A stretch of DNA of 64,000 nt from Pseudomonadota bacterium (GCA_021848345.1 JAJZUV010000001.1:124001-188000); one strand, 5' to 3'; counted from the stretch's first letter, positions 8,220 through 17,539 are shown. Notes: generated from the letters alone by a model not told the origin. Made by a program: numbers and translations.

Positions 8220-8735
8220 TCACCCGGTGTGGCGATGCCGTGCCAGCTTGTCCAGCAGTTCGCGCAGCAGTCGCGTCTCGCCGGGCGTGAAATCCGCCAG
8301 CAGTTCGTGCTCGCAGTCCAGGGATCGGGCATGCGCGTCGCGCGCCAGGTGCAGGCCTTGCGGGCTCAGCGAAACCTCCTGCAGTCGACGGTCGAGTTCC
8401 GAACGCCTGCGCTCCAGCCAACCGTTGCCTTCCATGCGATCCAGCAGCAGGGTCAGTGCCGGCGCGGAAATGGCCAGCGCGCGGGTCAGTTGCTTCTGGG
8501 TCAGGCTGTTGTTGGCCAGCAGCAGCATCAGCAGGGTGAATTCCACGCGGCGCAGTTGCAGAGGTGTACCGATGGCTTTCACGAAGGCGGCCCGGGACGG
8601 CAGGTAGGCCAGCGCCAGGCGGTAGCCCATCAGGTGGTCCAGCGTGGACAGGTCGATGGCGCCGGCGCGGTTTGCCTTGTCGGGCGTGCGGGGCATGGCG
8701 GGTGCGGGATGGCCGAGGGTGGAAACGGCCATCAT
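8220..8735 (-). CDS. MarR family transcriptional regulator
   Basis: The product has 171 residues. The winged helix is clear: LRRVEFTLLMLLLANNSLTQ, the recognition region ALAISAPALTLLLDRMEGNG, and the wing LERRRSELDRRLQEVSLSPQG. MarR proteins are dimeric repressors released by small phenolic or aromatic ligands. It lies about 100 bases downstream of the tannase/feruloyl-esterase-like gene on the same strand, which suggests it controls that gene in response to an aromatic ligand. The start is uncertain: ATG 8735 has a GGACGGG upstream, while ATG 8696 (MPRTPDKANR) has no ribosome site. Confidence 0.85.
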   Translation of the reverse strand: MMAVSTLGHPAPAMPRTPDKANRAGAIDLSTLDHLMGYRLALAYLPSRAAFVKAIGTPLQLRRVEFTLLMLLLANNSLTQKQLTRALAISAPALTLLLDRMEGNGWLERRRSELDRRLQEVSLSPQGLHLARDAHARSLDCEHELLADFTPGETRLLRELLDKLARHRHTG

Positions 8736-8803
8736 ACGGACCCGTCCGCGTGCGCCGGAGCGGGGGGCGCTCGAGGCCCCGAGCCAGGGGCCGCGGCGGA
8801 CCG

Positions 8804-8821
8804 CGCGCGGCTCACGCCGCG
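8804..8821. repeat. GC-rich perfect hairpin between tannase-like and marR genes
   Basis: GCGCGGC and GCCGCGC flank a TCAC loop, 16 bases beyond the stop of the tannase-like gene. No T-tract follows, so it may slow or protect the transcript end rather than act as an intrinsic terminator. Confidence 0.35.
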
Positions 8822-8836
8822 CACGGTCCACGCCGA

Positions 8837-10573
8837 TCAGTTCGAACAGCTGAAGCTGGTGTAGCTGTTCACGTCCCCGGAGCCGTCGTACCTGGCGTAG
8901 GTCGGATAGGCGCACAGCGGACGGGTCAGCCCCGCGGGCAGCGAGCTGGTGGCGGGAGTCAGCGGTGTGGCCACCATGTAGGCCGGGGCCACGCCCTTTT
9001 CCACCCAGTCCTCGATGGCGCCGACATAGTCGAAGCCGTCCACGGTGTCGTCGCCGCCGCTGACGTGATTCATGCCCGGCACCAGGAAAAGGCGCGCGAA
9101 GCCCTGGGTGGAGCTGCCGTAGATGGCGCTCAGCGACTTGTAGTAGGTGATGATGTTGTCCGCCGAGAAGACCGGGTCGCTCATGCCCTGGTAGATGATC
9201 AGCTTGCCGTGGTTGGCCAGCAGCTTCGAGTAGTCGGTGGAGTCCGCCGCCATGAAGTCGTTGGAGGAAACCGGATAGCTGATGCCCGAGTTCGGGTCGA
9301 TCCCGCTGGCGGAGTTCTCCTCGGCGAGTTGATCGAGGTTGGCGGTGAACAGGTTCAGGTTCTGTTGCGGGGGGAATGCGAACACCTCTCCTTCGGCCGA
9401 CGGAGCGATCAGCGCGTTGAGGGAATCGTTGACGTTCGCCCCCGGGTTGGAGCCGATGGTCCACGCAGCCCATCCGGGGCTCATGAGGCCCGCGTCATGG
9501 GGAAACGGGGCGTAGAGCGGATTTCCGCCGGAGCCCGTGGCGCCCGCGAAGAATTTGTTCAGCGCGGTGATCTGGGGCGGGATCAGGCAGCCGTTCTGCT
9601 TCGCACCGGCGCACTGCAGGGTGGTGAAGTCGAAGGTCTGCGCCGCGCAGGCCGCGGTGTCGAAGATCAGGTGATCGCTCAGGCCGTCGAGCGCATCGCA
9701 CTTGCCGAGGATGTAGTTGCTCACCAGGGTCAGGTCCGAGGTGGAGAAGGAATCCCAGAGCAGCGGATTGCCGCTGGCGTCGACCGCGCCCGGCGCGACC
9801 GCGCTCGCGGCCTGGGCGAATATCTGGTCGTTCCAGGCCTCGGCCACCGCTGCCTTGCTCAGCTGCATGCCCGGATCGCCCGCCACGACGCCGTTGAATT
9901 CGTCGCCGTAGCGCTGCGCGGCCTGCAGGGCTTCGTTGCCCCCCTTGGACGCGCCGATGAAGTAGGAGTAGTGCGGAGCCTGGGCGTAATAGTCCTGCAC
10001 CAGGGCCTTGGCCACCGGGGTGACCTCGCCGATGGAGGCGTAGCCGTAGTCCAGGCGAGCCTGGGGGTCGAAGCCGAAGCCTGCGTCGAAGGGCGTCGCG
10101 CCCTCATGCCCGCCGTTGGACGCCACCACCGCGAAGCCCTGCGAAACGTAGTAGGTGGTGGAGTTGTTCTCCCGGGGCGTCAGCACGACGGCCCCGTCCA
10201 GGCCGCCGCCGCCCAGGTAGAGGAAGCGTCCGCTCCACTGGTCGGGTAGTTGCAATTCAAAATCATCCCCGTAGCTGTTGCTGCCCGAGTCCGGGTCGGT
10301 GACGCCGGTGCGCGGGTCGACCACGCCGGTGACGTCGCAATAGCCGCCGGCGGGCGTGGTCTGCGTGGCGGCGTAGCTCTTCTCGGTGGCCGTGTCGATG
10401 GTCACCGAATACGGCGCCAGGGCAACCTTGGCCAGCGTGGCGCAGGACGCCGTGGGCGCGATGTAGGCGCTGGCCGTGGGGGAGGCCGAACCGCCGCCGC
10501 ATGCGCTCAGCAGCGCTGCTGCGGCGGTGGCCAGCAACATCAGGCCGGAGGCTTTCAGGGATGGCATGGACAT
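8837..10573 (-). CDS. Tannase/feruloyl esterase family lipoprotein lacking the catalytic disulfide cysteines
   Basis: The product has 578 residues. An N-terminal lipoprotein signal ends in LLSACGGG, so it is exported and lipid-anchored. The body matches the tannase/feruloyl esterase alpha/beta-hydrolase family: FLYLGGGGLDG (oxyanion region), YSYFIGASKGGNEALQAAQRYG with the nucleophile Ser209, an Asp region in GMSDPVFS, and LVPGMNHVSGGDD with the catalytic His503. Known members have a CS-D-HC motif in which the Cys before Ser and the Cys after His form a disulfide; here they are Ala208 and Val504. The paired loss suggests a real subfamily. It should hydrolyse an ester of an aromatic acid at the cell surface. 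A marR gene lies downstream and probably regulates it. Confidence 0.85.
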   Translation of the reverse strand: MSMPSLKASGLMLLATAAAALLSACGGGSASPTASAYIAPTASCATLAKVALAPYSVTIDTATEKSYAATQTTPAGGYCDVTGVVDPRTGVTDPDSGSNSYGDDFELQLPDQWSGRFLYLGGGGLDGAVVLTPRENNSTTYYVSQGFAVVASNGGHEGATPFDAGFGFDPQARLDYGYASIGEVTPVAKALVQDYYAQAPHYSYFIGASKGGNEALQAAQRYGDEFNGVVAGDPGMQLSKAAVAEAWNDQIFAQAASAVAPGAVDASGNPLLWDSFSTSDLTLVSNYILGKCDALDGLSDHLIFDTAACAAQTFDFTTLQCAGAKQNGCLIPPQITALNKFFAGATGSGGNPLYAPFPHDAGLMSPGWAAWTIGSNPGANVNDSLNALIAPSAEGEVFAFPPQQNLNLFTANLDQLAEENSASGIDPNSGISYPVSSNDFMAADSTDYSKLLANHGKLIIYQGMSDPVFSADNIITYYKSLSAIYGSSTQGFARLFLVPGMNHVSGGDDTVDGFDYVGAIEDWVEKGVAPAYMVATPLTPATSSLPAGLTRPLCAYPTYARYDGSGDVNSYTSFSCSN

Positions 10574-10770
10574 GTTGTCTCCTCGGGTTTTGCTCTTGTC
10601 GACGGCAATACTTCTAAAAATTAAACGTTATAAAAATGAAGTAATCACCTGGAACAAACCCTGCACCCGAAACAGGGGGGGCCGCGGCGGTCCGGGGAAC
10701 GGGGGTCTTTCAAAGGTCATCATTGCGGGTTAGGCTTGATCACAACAATCAACAAGCGCAGGGGGCGGCC
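10574..10770. promoter_or_regulatory. AT-rich divergent promoter region
   Basis: The 197-base gap between the tannase-like gene (leftward) and the first DUF945 gene (rightward) contains a markedly AT-rich block at about 10608-10645 (TTAAACGTTATAAAAATGAA). It is the strongest composition break near here and probably carries the promoter of the leftward gene. I could not fix unambiguous -35/-10 pairs. Confidence 0.35.
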
Positions 10771-11916
10771 ATGGCCGTGAAATACGTCGCAGCCGGCGCG
10801 GCTGCCGTGGTGCTGGTGCTCGGAGCGGCCGCCGGGGTTTCCTGGTGGGCCGGCGGACGTTTCGAGCACCAGCTGCAGGCGGCCGCGCGGCAGGATCTGG
10901 GCGAACCGGGGCTGCGCCTGGAGGACGTGGTGGTGCACCGCGGCCTGCTGGCTTCCACGGCCGACGCCGTGCTCGACGTGCCGGCGGGGGTCTATCCGGT
11001 GGGCATCCCGCTGCACTTCACGACCGCCCAGGGGATGGCGCTGGACGGTACCGTGCTGCGCGTGCGGGTGCGCATGGGCGACCTGGCCGACACGCCATTG
11101 CGCAGCGTGCTGGCCGCGCTGAACGATACGCAGGACCCTTTCCTGCTGCGCATGCGCTTCGGATGGTCGGGACAGCTGAACCGCGTGAGCCTGGATCTCA
11201 CGCCCATCCATGCCCAGCTGGCGCAAGGCCATGTCCGGGTGGCGTGGGAAGGCATGCGCATGCGCATGCGGGTGCGCGGCTTCTACGACAAGGGGGGCAG
11301 CGCCGATGGCACGGTGCATTGGTCTCCGGTGGACATCGATGCCGCCGCGCCGGTGGACGCGCACGTGCGCATCGGCGCCGTCGACGAGACCTTCACGCAG
11401 AACGGCCGCCCGAGCAATGCCCAGTCCACGTTCAGCATGACCATGGGCCCCACCAGCGCCCATGCCCAGGGCCGCGCCTTGCGCATCGACAGCGTGCGCG
11501 CATCGGGAAGCATGGCCCTGCACCGCGCCGAGACGGGCTTCGGCGACAACCCTTCAGGACTGCCGGTGGGGAGCACCCGGCTCAAGGACCTGGACGTCAA
11601 GGTGGTCATGAGCCAACCCGCCGCGGGCGAGCTCGACATGACGGCCGACGCCGACGCTCCGCTGCCCAGCCAGCCGCTGGCGCGTCCCGGCATGAGCCCC
11701 GCGCAATTGCAGCAGGCGGATCAGGCGCTGCTGGCCCAGGTCCGTGGAACGCTGCAGCTGCGCAGCTCGGCCTCGCTGCTGCAGAGCCTGCCGGCGCCGA
11801 CATTGGCCAGGCTGCTGCAGGCCGGCTACATCCTGCGCCAGGGCAACGACGTGGTGAGCCGCATCGTGTTCGACAACGGGCACCTCACGGTGAACGGGCA
11901 CATGCTGGGCAGCTAG
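10771..11916 (+). CDS. DUF945 (YdgA-like) family protein, copy 1
   Basis: The product has 381 residues. An N-terminal membrane anchor (MAVKYVAAGAAAVVLVLGAAAGVSWWAGG) is followed by the family's GGRFEHQLQ start and a long beta-rich region facing the periplasm. LQLRSSASLLQSLPAPTLARLLQAGY and the closing ITL-like VNGHMLGS resemble the C-terminus of DUF945 proteins. The function of the family is unknown. The protein shares layout and many short blocks with the second copy at 14010 (RRGL/HRGL, DNPSGLP, LKDLD/LKGFE), so they are paralogues. The ATG at 10771 was chosen because the anchor starts there. Its stop shares CTAG (11913-11916) with the convergent TPR gene. Confidence 0.75.
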   Translation: MAVKYVAAGAAAVVLVLGAAAGVSWWAGGRFEHQLQAAARQDLGEPGLRLEDVVVHRGLLASTADAVLDVPAGVYPVGIPLHFTTAQGMALDGTVLRVRVRMGDLADTPLRSVLAALNDTQDPFLLRMRFGWSGQLNRVSLDLTPIHAQLAQGHVRVAWEGMRMRMRVRGFYDKGGSADGTVHWSPVDIDAAAPVDAHVRIGAVDETFTQNGRPSNAQSTFSMTMGPTSAHAQGRALRIDSVRASGSMALHRAETGFGDNPSGLPVGSTRLKDLDVKVVMSQPAAGELDMTADADAPLPSQPLARPGMSPAQLQQADQALLAQVRGTLQLRSSASLLQSLPAPTLARLLQAGYILRQGNDVVSRIVFDNGHLTVNGHMLGS

Positions 11917-13835
11917 TTGCGCTGGCCGGCCACTCGTTCCAGCCACGCCCGGTAGCGCGCATCGGTGTCGGTCGGCAGGTCGCGCAGATGCGCCTGCCAG
12001 GCCTCGTCCATGCCGAACACCTTCCACAGCAGCGGCGCCAGGCGCGCGAAGGGCGCGTCGGCGGGGCGCGTGTCGCGCAGCAGTTGCAGGCTGGGCTGTC
12101 CGAGTTGGGGGAGAAGGTCCGAGCCGTAGGCGGCGGCCTTCGACAGGCCGCTCAGGTACATCAGCCTGGGCACCTGCGCGGCGGGATCCTGCAGCGCCAT
12201 GGCCAGCGGCCACTCCAGCATCGCGCGCTCGCCCCACAGCGCGGACTTCGGCAACTGTTCGTTGGCCAACAGGGTCAGCGTGAAGGCCTGTCCCAGCGCG
12301 GCCAGGTAGCGAGGCAGCGCCTGCGGCGCCGGGCGGTCGTAGAAGGCATCGAGCGGACGTTCGCGCGCCTGGCCGACATGGGCCAGCAGCCGGGCTTCGA
12401 GGCCTCGCAGCAGGGCGCCGAACTCGGCCCGGGTGCCGCTGGCGCTCTCGGAGGCCCGTCGGCTGCGGGTGGGGCAGTCCCACAGGTCCAGGCGCAGCAC
12501 CCAGCGGCCCGGCTCCTCATCGAGGTTGCCGCCGATCATGCCGGTGACGAGATGGCGCATCGTGGCGGGCAGGGTGTCGAACAAGGCCTGGACGTCGGTC
12601 TCGGCGCCGGATACCACGGGGCCGCCGCCTGTCATCACGGGCACGTAGCAATGGGCCGCGTAGTCGGTCCAGAAATGCACCGATTCGGCGAGGTACAGGG
12701 GAATGGACCGCGTCAGCCGCCCCATCTCGTCCTCGCGCTGCACTTGCGCCTGCTGCGCGTCGTCCATGCTGCGACCCAGCGCGACGAAGCCGATCGCCGC
12801 GGCGTCGCCGGGCTTGCCGCGCAACAGCCAGTCGGGGTCGCGCAGCCCGTAATGCCAGATGGGACGGTCCAGCGCGAGGGTGCTGAATCGCAGCTGGCCG
12901 GGGTCGACCGGGGTGGCCCGGGCGCTGCGCGCTCTCAGTTCCTGGAAGGCCTGCGCGAAGCTGTCCAGCTGGGCCTTCAGGGGGACGATGTTCAGCGCGT
13001 ACAGGCGCGCGAGCAGGGCCTCGCCCGGCTCGACCAGGCCCGATTGCTGGTAGGCGCGCAGCAGGTTCAGGCCGGCCATCGGGTCGTGCCGGTGCTCGTC
13101 GTACACCGGCGCGACGAGTTGCAGCATCAACGCGAGTTCGCCGTGCTTGCCCAGGTCGCCGGAGATCATCATCAACGAGGCGCCGTCGTAGCGTCCCATG
13201 GCCAGCACCTCTTCATAGAGCGCCCTGGCCGCGTCCACCTCCCGCTGTTGCAGATGGTGGCGAGCCAGCCACAGCCGGGCGCGCCAGCTGTCGGGAAGCT
13301 CCGCCGCCTCGCGCAGCGCCGCCAGGTAGGCGGCCTCGCCCCCGCGCTCGCGCTGGCGCACCGCCCACCAGAGCAGGCCGTTGTCCTGGTTCGGGTCGGC
13401 CTGCACGGCCTGCCACAGGGTCTGGTCGGCACGCGCCTGCTCGCCGCGCGCGGCGTACACCTTCGCCAGGTTGGTCAGCAGCGTGCCGGTGGGGCCCGCC
13501 TGCTCGATGCCCGCGCGCAGCGTGGCCTCGGCCTGCTCGATGCGCTCGTTGCGCAGGCACACGATGCCTTCGACCGTGTGGCTGCGTTCGGGGTTGGTGT
13601 CGATCTCCACCAGGCGCGCCGCAGCTGGCTGCAGATCGGCCGCCAGGCCGTCGTTCAGACCGCTGATCAGCAGGCGGTAGAGCTCGTCGGCGTCGTTCCA
13701 GTTCCGCTGTAGTTGGGGTAGCAGGACCTGGTCGCGCCAATCCGCGCGCGAGATGCGCAGTTCGCGCCCGTAGGCGTCGTAGGCGGTGACGAGGTCCTGT
13801 GCCGGAGCCGGCGTCGGGGGCGGGGTGTCGGACAT
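11913..13835 (-). CDS. TPR-like repeat protein of unknown function
   Basis: The product has 640 residues. Residues about 60-300 are helical and repeat-like, with TPR-type units (ERSHTVEGIVCLRNERIEQA, TLLTNLAKVYAARGEQARAD, ARLWLARHHLQQREVDAARA). Residues about 300-640 form a second region that I do not recognise, with WHYGLRDPDWLLRGKPG and a helical C-terminus. There is no signal peptide or membrane segment, so it is probably a cytoplasmic scaffold. It sits on the opposite strand between two DUF945 paralogues, converging on the first and divergent from the second. No operon partners are on its strand. Confidence 0.7.
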   Translation of the reverse strand: MSDTPPPTPAPAQDLVTAYDAYGRELRISRADWRDQVLLPQLQRNWNDADELYRLLISGLNDGLAADLQPAAARLVEIDTNPERSHTVEGIVCLRNERIEQAEATLRAGIEQAGPTGTLLTNLAKVYAARGEQARADQTLWQAVQADPNQDNGLLWWAVRQRERGGEAAYLAALREAAELPDSWRARLWLARHHLQQREVDAARALYEEVLAMGRYDGASLMMISGDLGKHGELALMLQLVAPVYDEHRHDPMAGLNLLRAYQQSGLVEPGEALLARLYALNIVPLKAQLDSFAQAFQELRARSARATPVDPGQLRFSTLALDRPIWHYGLRDPDWLLRGKPGDAAAIGFVALGRSMDDAQQAQVQREDEMGRLTRSIPLYLAESVHFWTDYAAHCYVPVMTGGGPVVSGAETDVQALFDTLPATMRHLVTGMIGGNLDEEPGRWVLRLDLWDCPTRSRRASESASGTRAEFGALLRGLEARLLAHVGQARERPLDAFYDRPAPQALPRYLAALGQAFTLTLLANEQLPKSALWGERAMLEWPLAMALQDPAAQVPRLMYLSGLSKAAAYGSDLLPQLGQPSLQLLRDTRPADAPFARLAPLLWKVFGMDEAWQAHLRDLPTDTDARYRAWLERVAGQRN

Positions 13836-14009
13836 GCTCGGTTCGCGGATAAGCGGAAAAGGCGAGGGTACGACGGGGTTACCTGCCGCCCACTAGGCTC
13901 TGTTACGAAACGCGACAGACCGTGGGACGCACCGTGACGTCGCGCATCCCGGTGCCCTGCACCTTCCCGCGTGCGCCGCCGCGCATGCGAGCCGCATCGA
14001 GGAGTCTGC

Positions 14010-15179
14010 GTGAAAATTCTTGCATTCGCCGGCGCGGCGCTGCTGATCGTGCTGGGCGCCCTTTCCGCCGTCGCCTACCGGGCCGGCGGCCAGTTCGAGC
14101 GGGACATGCTCGAGGCCCAGGCGATGGATCCTGCCGTGACCAGCTTTCGCCTGCGCGACGTGGCCGTGCGCCGCGGCCTGTTCTCCTCCAGCGCCACCGC
14201 GGTGATCGAGATGCCCGGAGTCATCGATCCCCCCGGCGCCCCCGTGGAGCTGGAGGCCTCCCAAGGCCTCGCGCTGGACGGATCGGTGCTGCGCGTGCGC
14301 ACCCACCTGGGTCCGCAGGCGAATTCCCCGCTTGGCAGGTATCTGGCCGCGCTGGGCGGCCCGCCCAAGCCCGTGGAACTGCGCATGGGCTTCGGCTTCG
14401 ACGGCACGATGGACCGTCTCGCGCTGGACGTATCGCCCCTTCGCACGCCCGAGGACGGTCGCATCCGGCGTTGGCAATGGGGCGGCGCGCAGATGCGCAT
14501 GACCACCACGGGCTCCTACCGCAAAGGTGGGCGATCCGAAGGCACCGTGCATTCGGCCCCGGTGAAGTTCACCGTGGCCGGCCCGGTCGAGGTGAAAGGC
14601 GAGATCGGTGCCATGACCCAGACCTTCCGTTCCACCGGCAGCGAGACCGACATGAGCGAAACCTTCGAGCTGGTTTCCGACCCGTCCACGATCGACGGGC
14701 CCGCCGGGCAGATCCGCGTGGATCGCATGCGGATGCGGGGCCTGATCGCGGTGCACTTGTCGAAGGACGCGACGGCAGACAACCCCTCGGGGCTCCCACC
14801 GGGGCGAATGGCACTGAAGGGCTTCGAGTGGACGCTGAGCGTGAGCAAGCCCGTCGAGGGACGCATCGCCGTCTCGGGCCAGCTGGAAGCTCCGGTCCCG
14901 GATGTGCGGGAGATGCAGGCGAAGGCGCCGCTCGAGGGGATCAGCCCCGCGGAGGCGGCTTTCCGGCGCTCCTTGCGCGGCGCCATGGAACTGCGCGTGT
15001 CCGCGAGCCTGCTCAGGGATATCGCGCCACCGCTGGAGCAGCGCCTGTTGGAGACCGGCTACTTCACCCGGCAGGGCGACGATCTGGTCGGGCCTTTCGT
15101 GTTCGGGGAAGGACGGGTCACGCTCAACGGCAAGTTGATCCAGGCCGAGGGCGCTGCTCCAGGCGCCGCGCGGCGTTGA
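14010..15179 (+). CDS. DUF945 (YdgA-like) family protein, copy 2
   Basis: The product has 389 residues and starts with GTG at 14010, preceded by GAGGAG about six bases upstream. The alternative upstream ATG gives an Arg-rich leader that would spoil the membrane anchor (VKILAFAGAALLIVLGALSAVAY). After the anchor come GGQFERDMLE, VAVRRGLFSSSATAVIEMPG and the C-terminal LRVSASLLRDIAPPLEQRLLETGY, the same blocks as in the copy at 10771. It is predicted to be membrane-anchored with a periplasmic body; the function is unknown. The TPR gene is divergent from it across a 174-base gap, which presumably holds both promoters. Confidence 0.75.
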   Translation: MKILAFAGAALLIVLGALSAVAYRAGGQFERDMLEAQAMDPAVTSFRLRDVAVRRGLFSSSATAVIEMPGVIDPPGAPVELEASQGLALDGSVLRVRTHLGPQANSPLGRYLAALGGPPKPVELRMGFGFDGTMDRLALDVSPLRTPEDGRIRRWQWGGAQMRMTTTGSYRKGGRSEGTVHSAPVKFTVAGPVEVKGEIGAMTQTFRSTGSETDMSETFELVSDPSTIDGPAGQIRVDRMRMRGLIAVHLSKDATADNPSGLPPGRMALKGFEWTLSVSKPVEGRIAVSGQLEAPVPDVREMQAKAPLEGISPAEAAFRRSLRGAMELRVSASLLRDIAPPLEQRLLETGYFTRQGDDLVGPFVFGEGRVTLNGKLIQAEGAAPGAARR

Positions 15180-15189
15180 TGCACGTCAA

Positions 15190-15208
15190 CCCCCTCGTTT
15201 GAAGGGGG
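15190..15208 (+). terminator. Candidate terminator after DUF945 copy 2
   Basis: CCCCCT (15190-15195) and AGGGGG (15203-15208) enclose the seven-base loop CGTTTGA, 11 bases after the stop. The downstream TCCTATCTT is only modestly T-rich, so termination strength is uncertain. Confidence 0.4.
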
Positions 15209-15284
15209 TCCTATCTTGGCGCCATCGGGGGAGCCGCCGTTGCAGCGCGCGATCGATCACTTGTGATGGTTCGTTGCGCATATT

Positions 15285-15312
15285 GAAGCGTTCATGCCCA
15301 TTTTGCCGATCG
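15285..15312 (+). promoter_or_regulatory. Candidate sigma-28 (FliA-type) promoter of the chemoreceptor gene
   Basis: GCCGATCG at 15305-15312 matches six of eight bases of the flagellar sigma factor -10 element GCCGATAA. GAAGCGTT at 15285-15292 is a weak -35, 12 bases away. Chemoreceptor genes are often transcribed by FliA. The leader to the ATG at 15371 would be about 48 bases. Confidence 0.35.
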
Positions 15313-15370
15313 GATGCGTGCTGGCGCGCTCCATCCATGCGGCGCACTCGTGTTCTAGTCGAGGTGGGCC

Positions 15371-17389
15371 ATGTTGCGAATGTTTCGGGGGTTGCGGGGC
15401 CGGCTGTTCCTGCTGTTCGGGCTGGTACTGATCGGTGCGGTGTTCCATATCGGGCTCAGTCTGCGCACCGACTGGGCGCAGTTGCGCACGGCGCAACGCA
15501 ATGCCACGGTGGTGCGAACCATCCAGTCCGTGGGCAAGCTCGTGGCATCGATGCAGCGCGAACGCGGCTTGTCGGCGGGGTTCGTGGCCAGCAAGGGGGC
15601 CCGGTTCGGTGATGCGCTCGCCTCGCAGCGCCAGTCCACCGACGCCGCGCGGGGCTCGCTGCGCGATCTGCTGAGGGCGCAGGGCGGCGCACTGCCGCGC
15701 GCGCTGGCTTCCAGGCTGCAGGTGGCGATGCACGGACTCGAGGTCCTGTCCGGCGAGCGCGAGTCCGTGACCGGCCTGCAGGTGAGCAGCGCCCAGGCGA
15801 TCCGGAGCTACGGGCGAGCCATCGCCGGTCTGCTCGGGGTGATCGACGCGGCACCCCGTACCGCCGGGGACGCGGCGACGACCCAGTCGCTGTCGGCCTA
15901 CGCCGACCTGGCCGACGCCGGCGAGCAGGCGGGCCAGCAACGCGGCATGCTCAATGGCGTGCTGGCGAGCGATGCGCCGCTGTCGTTGACCACCCTGCAG
16001 CAAGTGATCGCGAGCGTGGCCAAGGAGCAGGCCTATCTCGGCCACTTCAAGGCGCTGGCGGACGCCGATGGCGTGGTCGCGCTGCAGGCCGTCGACTCCC
16101 GAGCGGTCGACACCATGTATGCGACCGTGCTGGACAAGGCGACCACCGGGGGCTACGGCGTGGATGCGCAGACCTGGTTCGACGCGGCGACGACTCGCAT
16201 CGATGCGCTGGGGCATGTACGGAGCACCCTGATGGACGCGCTGGCCGCCCGCGTCGAGCATGAGAAGTCGTTGCAGCGTCTGGCCCTGGGTTTCGAGTCG
16301 CTGCTGGCGCTGGTGGTGCTGGCCCTGGCCGCGGGCTTCGCGGCGGCCCTGGCGCGGCTGCTGCGTCACCTGGGCGCCGATCCCGAGCAACTGGCGAGCA
16401 TCGCCAATGCCGTGGCCGAGGGGGATTTCACCCTGCCGATCCACTGTGCCGAGCAGGATCGCCACAGCGTGCTGGCGTCGCTGCGCGACATGGTGCGCAA
16501 GCTCGAGGGCGTGCTGGGCTCGATCCGTTCCACCGCCGATCAACTGACCACGGCCGCGGGCGAAGTGTCGGCGGCTTCCATGACTCTTTCGCAAGGTGCG
16601 TCCGAGCAGGCCGCCTCGGTCGAGGAGATCTCGGCCACGCTGGAGCAGGCGCAGGCCTCGGTGCGTCAGAGTGCCGAGGGCGCGCGCCGCACCGCCGGCG
16701 CCGCCCATGCGGTGGCCGAGCAGGCGCGCGAAGGGGGCGACGCCGTGCAGAAGACGGTGGCCGACATGCAGGCCATCGCCGAGCGCATTTCCATCATCGA
16801 CGACATCGCCTACCAGACCAACATGCTGGCGCTCAACGCCGCCATCGAGGCCGCGCGGGCGGGCGAGCAGGGCAAGGGCTTCGCCGTGGTGGCGGCCGAG
16901 GTGCGCAAGCTGGCCGAGCGGGCGCAGTCCTCGGCGGCGCAGATCGGCGAGCTCGCCGCGCGGTCCGTGGGCCATGCGGAACGGGCCGGGGCGTTGCTGA
17001 AGGACATGGTCCCCGCGATCGTGGAAACGGCCGGGCAGGTGGAGGAGATCAGCGCGGCCAGCGACGAGCAGGCCACCGGGATCGTGCAGATCAGCCAGGC
17101 CGTGTCGCAGATCAACGTCGCCACGCAGCAGGGGGCCTCGGCTTCGGAGCAACTGGCCGCGACCTCCGAGACCATGAACGTGCAGGCCCAGGAACTGCAG
17201 CGCGACGTGGCCCAGTTCCGCCTGGCCGGCGCCGCCGCGGGTACGCGCGCCGCGGAGGCCCGCGAAGCCGCAGACGCGGCGCGAGGGAGCTCCCGCCCGC
17301 AGGCGCGCCGATCCGCGGGGGGGCTCCCCGGCAAGGTGCGCGCCGCGGTGGAGCCCGCGCTGCCGCACGGGGCCTTCGTCAGGTTCTGA
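15371..17389 (+). CDS. Methyl-accepting chemotaxis protein with NIT (nitrate/nitrite-sensing) domain
   Basis: The product has 672 residues. There is one membrane segment at about 10-30, then a periplasmic helical domain (about 35-300) of the NIT type with the hallmark [14 protein letters not shown], a second membrane segment (about 305-330), a HAMP-like linker, and a full cytoplasmic signalling domain. The signalling tip reads [36 protein letters not shown] domains are described as nitrate/nitrite receptors, so this probably drives movement toward an electron acceptor or nitrogen source. A GAGGTGG ribosome site precedes the ATG. It lies about 40 kb from the nar cluster, so a link is plausible but unproven. 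No che gene is adjacent. Confidence 0.88.
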   Translation: MLRMFRGLRGRLFLLFGLVLIGAVFHIGLSLRTDWAQLRTAQRNATVVRTIQSVGKLVASMQRERGLSAGFVASKGARFGDALASQRQSTDAARGSLRDLLRAQGGALPRALASRLQVAMHGLEVLSGERESVTGLQVSSAQAIRSYGRAIAGLLGVIDAAPRTAGDAATTQSLSAYADLADAGEQAGQQRGMLNGVLASDAPLSLTTLQQVIASVAKEQAYLGHFKALADADGVVALQAVDSRAVDTMYATVLDKATTGGYGVDAQTWFDAATTRIDALGHVRSTLMDALAARVEHEKSLQRLALGFESLLALVVLALAAGFAAALARLLRHLGADPEQLASIANAVAEGDFTLPIHCAEQDRHSVLASLRDMVRKLEGVLGSIRSTADQLTTAAGEVSAASMTLSQGASEQAASVEEISATLEQAQASVRQSAEGARRTAGAAHAVAEQAREGGDAVQKTVADMQAIAERISIIDDIAYQTNMLALNAAIEAARAGEQGKGFAVVAAEVRKLAERAQSSAAQIGELAARSVGHAERAGALLKDMVPAIVETAGQVEEISAASDEQATGIVQISQAVSQINVATQQGASASEQLAATSETMNVQAQELQRDVAQFRLAGAAAGTRAAEAREAADAARGSSRPQARRSAGGLPGKVRAAVEPALPHGAFVRF

Positions 17390-17442
17390 CGACCCGGCGC
17401 CGCCGGCGGGCGGCGCGGCCGCCGCGCCAGGCGCGGCACGTC

Positions 17443-17464
17443 GGTCGGCACGGGAGCGCCGACC
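17443..17464. repeat. Hairpin after the chemoreceptor gene
   Basis: GGTCGGC (17443-17449) and GCCGACC (17458-17464) form a perfect seven-base stem with an eight-base loop, about 55 bases after the stop. It may end the transcript; no T-tract is present. Confidence 0.3.
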
Positions 17465-17539
17465 TTGGCCATAATCATGGGGTCATGCGGCGGGGCGGGG
17501 AGCTTCGCCGCGCCCTGTCCGGCCCCTTGCTCCCGCGTC

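Noticed and set aside
15256-15267. Palindrome ATCACTTGTGAT before the chemoreceptor as a CRP or FNR site
   Set aside because: The half-sites face the wrong way for FNR and do not match TGTGA-N6-TCACA; left as an unassigned short repeat.
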